Below, one piece after another: positions 60,208 to 64,000 of a DNA stretch of 64,000 nucleotides (position 1 is its first letter; every line of letters starts with the position of its first letter). Source of the DNA: Herbiconiux sp. (GTDB lineage: Bacteria > Actinomycetota > Actinomycetes > Actinomycetales > Microbacteriaceae); assembly GCF_023264895.1 (NCBI RefSeq), contig NZ_JAHFUY010000026.1, forward strand, positions 1 through 64,000, written 5' to 3'. The translations under genes and the position numbers were made by a program. Below the pieces are notes generated by a model that ran no database searches, was not told the origin of the DNA, and saw only the letters and a list, made by a program, of their open reading frames with translations.

Positions 60208-61233
60208 ATGGCTGAGCAGGACCCGCACGAACCGGTGCGCCCCCACGAACCGCAGGACGCGCACGCGACGAGCGGCGGGGAGGGTGGCGGGCATCCGGCG
60301 GCGCACTTCACGGCGGTGTTCGTGGATGAGGTCGGTGTGAGGATCACCTACTACGGCTGGACCGTGCAGCAGCCGAAGGCCGTGGTGCAGATCTCCCACG
60401 GCGTGGGTGAGCACGGAGCCCGCTACGCGAGCCTCGCGGCCGACCTCAACGCGGCTGGTTACAGCGTCTACGCCGCCGACCAGCGCGGGCACGGCGCCAC
60501 CGGCCTCGCCCAGCACGGCGGCGACCGGTCGAAGCTCGGGCGGCTGGGGCCTGGCGGGCTGCGGGCGACGGTCGACGACATCCGGCAGCTGGGCGTGCGC
60601 ATCGCGCGCGAGCACCCGGGGGTGCCGCTCGTGCTGCTCGGGCACAGCTGGGGGTCGCTCATGGTGCAGAAGCTCGTGAACTCGCCGGCGCTCGCGCACT
60701 ACGCGGGCATCGTGCTGAGCGGAACGGCCTATCGCATGCCCGGGTCGATGGACGGCGGCGACCTCACCCGCAAGCACCGGCCCGTCGCCGTGCCGGGGCA
60801 GAGCCCCGTGGTCGGCAATGGTTTCGAGTGGCTGAGCCGCGACGTCGCGGCCCAGGAGCGGGCGGCCGGCGACGAGCTCATGTTCCCCGCCGAGGTGCTG
60901 AAGCTCTTCGGCCTGCTCGATGCGCTGCGACTCTTCGGCCGGCCGGCGAAGCGCCTCGACGTCGACGTGCCCCTGCTCATCCTCGTCGGCTCCGACGACA
61001 CGCTCGGCGGCCGCCGCAGCGCCGAGAAGCTGCGCGACGCCTACCGCACCCGCTCCAAGCTCACGGATGTCACCCTCACCGTCTACGACGACGCCCGCCA
61101 CGAGATCTTCAACGAGACGAACCGCCTCGACGTGGTGGCCGACCTCGTCGCGTGGCTCGACTCGCGCGTCGCGGTGGCGCCTGCGTCCGGTGACGCGCCC
61201 GACTTGCCCACCACGCCCGGGGCTCCCGCCTGA
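60208..61233 (+). CDS. alpha/beta hydrolase, monoacylglycerol lipase/lysophospholipase type
   Basis: This 341-residue hydrolase has QISHGVGEHGARYASLAADLNAAGY and VYAADQRGHGATG near the N-terminus, nucleophile Ser147 in LGHSWGS, the acid in VGSDDTLGG and the His in DARHEIFNE. These match the Hydrolase_4 (PldB-like) family acting on glycerolipids. AAGGA precedes the ATG at 60208. It overlaps the next gene by three bases, suggesting joint lipid or envelope roles. Confidence 0.87.
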   Translation: MAEQDPHEPVRPHEPQDAHATSGGEGGGHPAAHFTAVFVDEVGVRITYYGWTVQQPKAVVQISHGVGEHGARYASLAADLNAAGYSVYAADQRGHGATGLAQHGGDRSKLGRLGPGGLRATVDDIRQLGVRIAREHPGVPLVLLGHSWGSLMVQKLVNSPALAHYAGIVLSGTAYRMPGSMDGGDLTRKHRPVAVPGQSPVVGNGFEWLSRDVAAQERAAGDELMFPAEVLKLFGLLDALRLFGRPAKRLDVDVPLLILVGSDDTLGGRRSAEKLRDAYRTRSKLTDVTLTVYDDARHEIFNETNRLDVVADLVAWLDSRVAVAPASGDAPDLPTTPGAPA

Positions 61234-62561
61234 TGTTCGACGCGCTCCTCGACACCCGCATCATCGACGGGCCCGTGCCGTGGACGGTGTGGGTCCTCGC
61301 CGCCGTCGCCCTCGTGTACCTGCTCGCGCGGCCGCCGCGCATCCGCTGGGTGCTCACCGCGCTGATCGGGCTGCTCGCGGGCGCACTCGTGGCGTTCGCC
61401 ACCATCTGGGCGGTCGAGGCGCTGAACGTGTTCGGAGTGCCGCTCACGGTGCAGACCGACGCCTGGGTGGTCGCGACCTTCGCGGCGATCGGGCTCGCGG
61501 TGGTCAACCTGTGGCGGTCGCGGTGGTGGCGGAAGGTCGTCGCCGTCGTGGGCATCCTGCTCTTCGCCGCCGCCGGCACGCTCGGGGTGAACGCGTACTT
61601 CGGGCTCAATCCCACGCTCGCATCGCTGTTCGGGATCACCGTCGAGCATCCGATCGACATCAACAAGCCCACGCCCGACCCGAGCGGAGACCCCGACGGC
61701 GACCCCGATGCCGGCCCTGCGAAGCCCCTCTACGAAACCTGGCAGCCGCCGGCCGACATGCCCGCGACCGGTAAGCAGGGCACCCAGGTCATTCCGGCCA
61801 CCTCCTCGGGCTTCAGTTCGCGGCCCGCGGGCATCTACCTGCCGCCGGCGGCGCAGGTGGAGAACGCGCCCGACCTGCCGCTCATGATCCTGATGATGGG
61901 CCAGCCCGGCAACCCGGATCCGCAGTACGTCGCGCAGGTGCTCGACGAGTACGCCGCGAAGAACAACGGCCTCGCCCCGATCGTGATCGTCGCCGACCAG
62001 CTCGGGGCCGAGGACATCGATCCGGTCTGCGCCGACACCGACAAGCTCGGCAACGCCGAGAGCTTCATCACGGACGATGTCGTCGCCTGGGCGAGGGCGA
62101 ACCTGCGCATCCTGCAGGATCCCGCGCACTGGACGATCGCCGGCTACTCCAACGGCGGCGGATGCGCGTTCAAGTACGGCGCGAAGTACCCGGAGCTCTT
62201 CGGCAACGTCCTCGACATCTCGGGCGAGCTCTACCCGGGCTCGGAGGAGCCCGACGAGGTCATCGCGAACCTCTTCGGCGGTGACGCTGCGGCTTTCGAG
62301 GCGCAAAAGCCCGTCGCCATCCTGGAGTCGCAGGCTCACCCCTACCCCGACACCACCGCGATTTTCACGGTCGGCGGCAACGACCCCACCTTCGAGCCCG
62401 AGGCCGAGGCGGCCTCCCAGGCGGCGCAGGCGGCGGGCTGGGCCACCACCTACTACGTCATCCCGGGCGCCGGCCACGTGGCCGACGCCCTCCAGGGCGG
62501 TTTCGAAAAGGGCTTCGAGATCCTCTACCCTCGCCTGGGCCTTTCGGCCCCCACCGGCTGA
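61233..62561 (+). CDS. membrane-anchored esterase-like alpha/beta hydrolase
   Basis: This 442-residue protein has three or four N-terminal hydrophobic spans (up to about residue 125), then an Asp/Pro-rich linker (PDPSGDPDGDPDAGP). The extracellular esterase-like domain has Ser306 in GYSNGGGCA and GAGHVADALQGG with a likely catalytic His. It resembles the esterase D/antigen 85 group of actinobacterial surface hydrolases. Its ATG overlaps the previous stop (TGATG). Its gene converges on the cell-wall-binding protein with 19 nt between stops. Confidence 0.82.
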   Translation: MFDALLDTRIIDGPVPWTVWVLAAVALVYLLARPPRIRWVLTALIGLLAGALVAFATIWAVEALNVFGVPLTVQTDAWVVATFAAIGLAVVNLWRSRWWRKVVAVVGILLFAAAGTLGVNAYFGLNPTLASLFGITVEHPIDINKPTPDPSGDPDGDPDAGPAKPLYETWQPPADMPATGKQGTQVIPATSSGFSSRPAGIYLPPAAQVENAPDLPLMILMMGQPGNPDPQYVAQVLDEYAAKNNGLAPIVIVADQLGAEDIDPVCADTDKLGNAESFITDDVVAWARANLRILQDPAHWTIAGYSNGGGCAFKYGAKYPELFGNVLDISGELYPGSEEPDEVIANLFGGDAAAFEAQKPVAILESQAHPYPDTTAIFTVGGNDPTFEPEAEAASQAAQAAGWATTYYVIPGAGHVADALQGGFEKGFEILYPRLGLSAPTG

Positions 62562-62580
62562 TGCCTCGTGATTCGCCGGC

Positions 62581-64000
62581 TCACACTGTGATGAACGATC
62601 TCAACTTGGCCTCGACCGCAGCGGAGACCGAGTTCGTCCCGCCGAGGATGACGATGCGGCGCGGATCGAGACGATCGAGCTCTGCGGCTATGGCGGTCGG
62701 AATGCTGTCGGATCTCACCAGGAGCACGGGAGACCCGGTCGCGATGGCCGCCGCCGAGCCCGACAGAGCATCGGGATAGACGAGGCCGGAGGAGACATAG
62801 ACGGTCGTCGTCGGGGTCGGGAAGGCCCCGGACGAGACCTTGGCGGATACGGCGAAGCGGTCGTCTCCCGCGATCCGGACGGTATTGGGCTGGATCAGCG
62901 CCAGGGCGTCGACCACGGCCTGACTGACGGAGGCGGTGCCGCCGAGCACGACGATCTTCGCGGGCGCGAGCCGACGCAGTTCGTTCGAGATCGAAATGGG
63001 AACGGAGTCTTTCGGGACGAGCAGTACCGGTCCGCCCAGCCGACCGGCCGCCGCGGAACCCGACAGAGCGTCGGCGAAGGTCGTGCCGGCGGCGACGTAG
63101 GCGATGGGGCGGGCTGTGCCGAAGGCCTTGCTCGAGACGGTGGCGGAGACCTCGTAGCGGTCGGCGCCTGCAATCCGGATCACGTCGGTCGAGAAGCTCT
63201 TCAACTCGTTCTCGACCGTGGCGGAGATCGTGGAGGAGCCGCCGAGCAGCACGATGCGTTGGGGCGTGAGCCGGGTGAGCTCCGCCGCCACGACGCCTGG
63301 GATCTCATTCTTCCGCACGAGCAGCACTGCGCCACCGTGGGCGCCGGCCGCGGCCGAAGCGCTCAGCGCATCGGAGAACACCTCGCCGGAGGCCACGTAC
63401 ACGACGGGCACCATCGGCGCGAACTGCCTCTTCGACACCGCCGCCGACACCTCGTACCGATCCCCGCCGCTCACCCGCGCCACGGTAGGCGTCGCGCTGT
63501 ACATCTCCACCGAGCTCCCACCGCTTGTCAGTACCGTGCCCACGGACTGATCGACAGCAACCTTGTTGGCGACGAGGGTGCGGAAGCTCGTCTTAAGATC
63601 AAGGCTGACCGGATCCAGCATCGTGATCCTTAACGCTCCGGAGGTGTAGAGCACGTCCCTGCTCTCATCGACTGCGACGCTCCAAACGTCCACCCTGGCA
63701 GATGTTGCCTCCACAGTCCATGATGTCGGGTCGATCCGGATAAGCCCCTGCGAACTGGCGACGACCAATCCGGACTCGGTGGCGACCATTGCTGTGATGG
63801 CGGTCGGGACCGAGTGATGGGTGACACTGCCGTCGATTCCGATCTCCCAGACATCCCTACCGTCTCTCGCACCCACGTACGCGATATGAGTGCTTGGATC
63901 GACGACAAAGATCTTCCAAACCGGCCCGGTTGAGAACGTTGTCGTGGTCCCATCGCGTAGGTCGATCTTCTTCACTCTGGCCGTTCGAATGTCATCTCCG
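62581..64000 (-). CDS. cell-wall-binding repeat 2 surface protein (N-terminus outside window)
   Basis: The frame is open to base 64000, so the N-terminus is missing; about 472 residues are seen. The first 150 visible residues resemble beta-propeller strands (HIAYVGARDGRDVWEIGIDG, LVVASSQGLIRIDP). Three cell-wall-binding repeat 2 units follow, each with GxDRYxxSAxxS, VYVAxG/SxxxxDALSxSAAA and RIVxLGG motifs. Such proteins attach to the cell wall from outside. Base composition is lower in G+C than in most neighbours, especially beyond 63550. The GTG at 63975 is not needed as a start because GDDIRTARV continues upstream. Confidence 0.87.
   Translation of the reverse strand, partial: GDDIRTARVKKIDLRDGTTTTFSTGPVWKIFVVDPSTHIAYVGARDGRDVWEIGIDGSVTHHSVPTAITAMVATESGLVVASSQGLIRIDPTSWTVEATSARVDVWSVAVDESRDVLYTSGALRITMLDPVSLDLKTSFRTLVANKVAVDQSVGTVLTSGGSSVEMYSATPTVARVSGGDRYEVSAAVSKRQFAPMVPVVYVASGEVFSDALSASAAAGAHGGAVLLVRKNEIPGVVAAELTRLTPQRIVLLGGSSTISATVENELKSFSTDVIRIAGADRYEVSATVSSKAFGTARPIAYVAAGTTFADALSGSAAAGRLGGPVLLVPKDSVPISISNELRRLAPAKIVVLGGTASVSQAVVDALALIQPNTVRIAGDDRFAVSAKVSSGAFPTPTTTVYVSSGLVYPDALSGSAAAIATGSPVLLVRSDSIPTAIAAELDRLDPRRIVILGGTNSVSAAVEAKLRSFITV

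Overview
The window is a G+C-rich (about 70% by eye) actinobacterial chromosome segment, most like the family Microbacteriaceae. Supporting signs are frequent GTG/TTG starts, many 4-base start/stop overlaps, a DUF1707 protein, cell-wall-binding repeat 2 units and actinobacterial-type sugar catabolism. I saw no rRNA, tRNA, prophage, IS transposase or CRISPR array. No stretch longer than about 300 bases lacks a gene. The genus cannot be fixed from the sequence alone.

Layout. (1) 1-7716: the end of a ribulose-phosphate 3-epimerase-like gene, then a SorC-type regulator divergent from a pentose-type operon (SIS isomerase, xylulokinase-like kinase, CUT2 sugar ABC importer). (2) 7859-25860: a catabolic island. 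The minus-strand operon is esterase, Baeyer-Villiger monooxygenase, SDR, CoA-transferase A/B, thiolase. Divergent from it are a substrate-binding protein, an SDR, a fused ATPase-permease and a second permease. An AcoR-like activator and a GntR-controlled ALDH / Fe-ADH / 3-hydroxyacyl-CoA dehydrogenase operon follow. Together they resemble an alcohol -> ketone -> lactone -> hydroxyacid -> diacid -> acyl-CoA route of the cyclohexanol type. (3) 26055-33370: a membrane protein, a spore-photoproduct-lyase-like radical SAM protein, a lipoprotein, an lldR-lldD lactate operon, a DUF1707 protein and an EEP-family hydrolase. (4) 33403-40171: a ROK regulator, a ChvE/MmsAB-type monosaccharide importer and divergent xylA. 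(5) 40226-46899: a nine-gene operon combining an amino-acid-type importer with an SDR-like protein, an acyl-CoA-dehydrogenase-like monooxygenase, two tandem small paralogues, an LLM oxidoreductase and an ABM protein. (6) 47051-51534: a tryptophan-to-anthranilate (kynurenine) operon with a PaaX-type regulator. (7) 51622-56384: a VOC protein, an EamA transporter, an unknown protein, and a sensor kinase / response regulator / DUF4097 operon. (8) 56521-62561: the ATP-grasp / alpha-E / transglutaminase trio and two alpha/beta hydrolases. (9) 62581-end: a cell-wall-binding repeat surface protein that runs off the window.

The most unusual non-coding signal is a family of four 87-bp nested palindromes at 7721, 25903, 27522 and 32516. 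All have the same length, share an invariant core, and each lies just downstream of a plus-strand gene. Three of the four ABC-importer operons also carry a long perfect hairpin directly after the binding-protein gene, probably setting binding-protein excess over the membrane and ATPase subunits.

Functions below are inferred from motifs and context. No database search was run.
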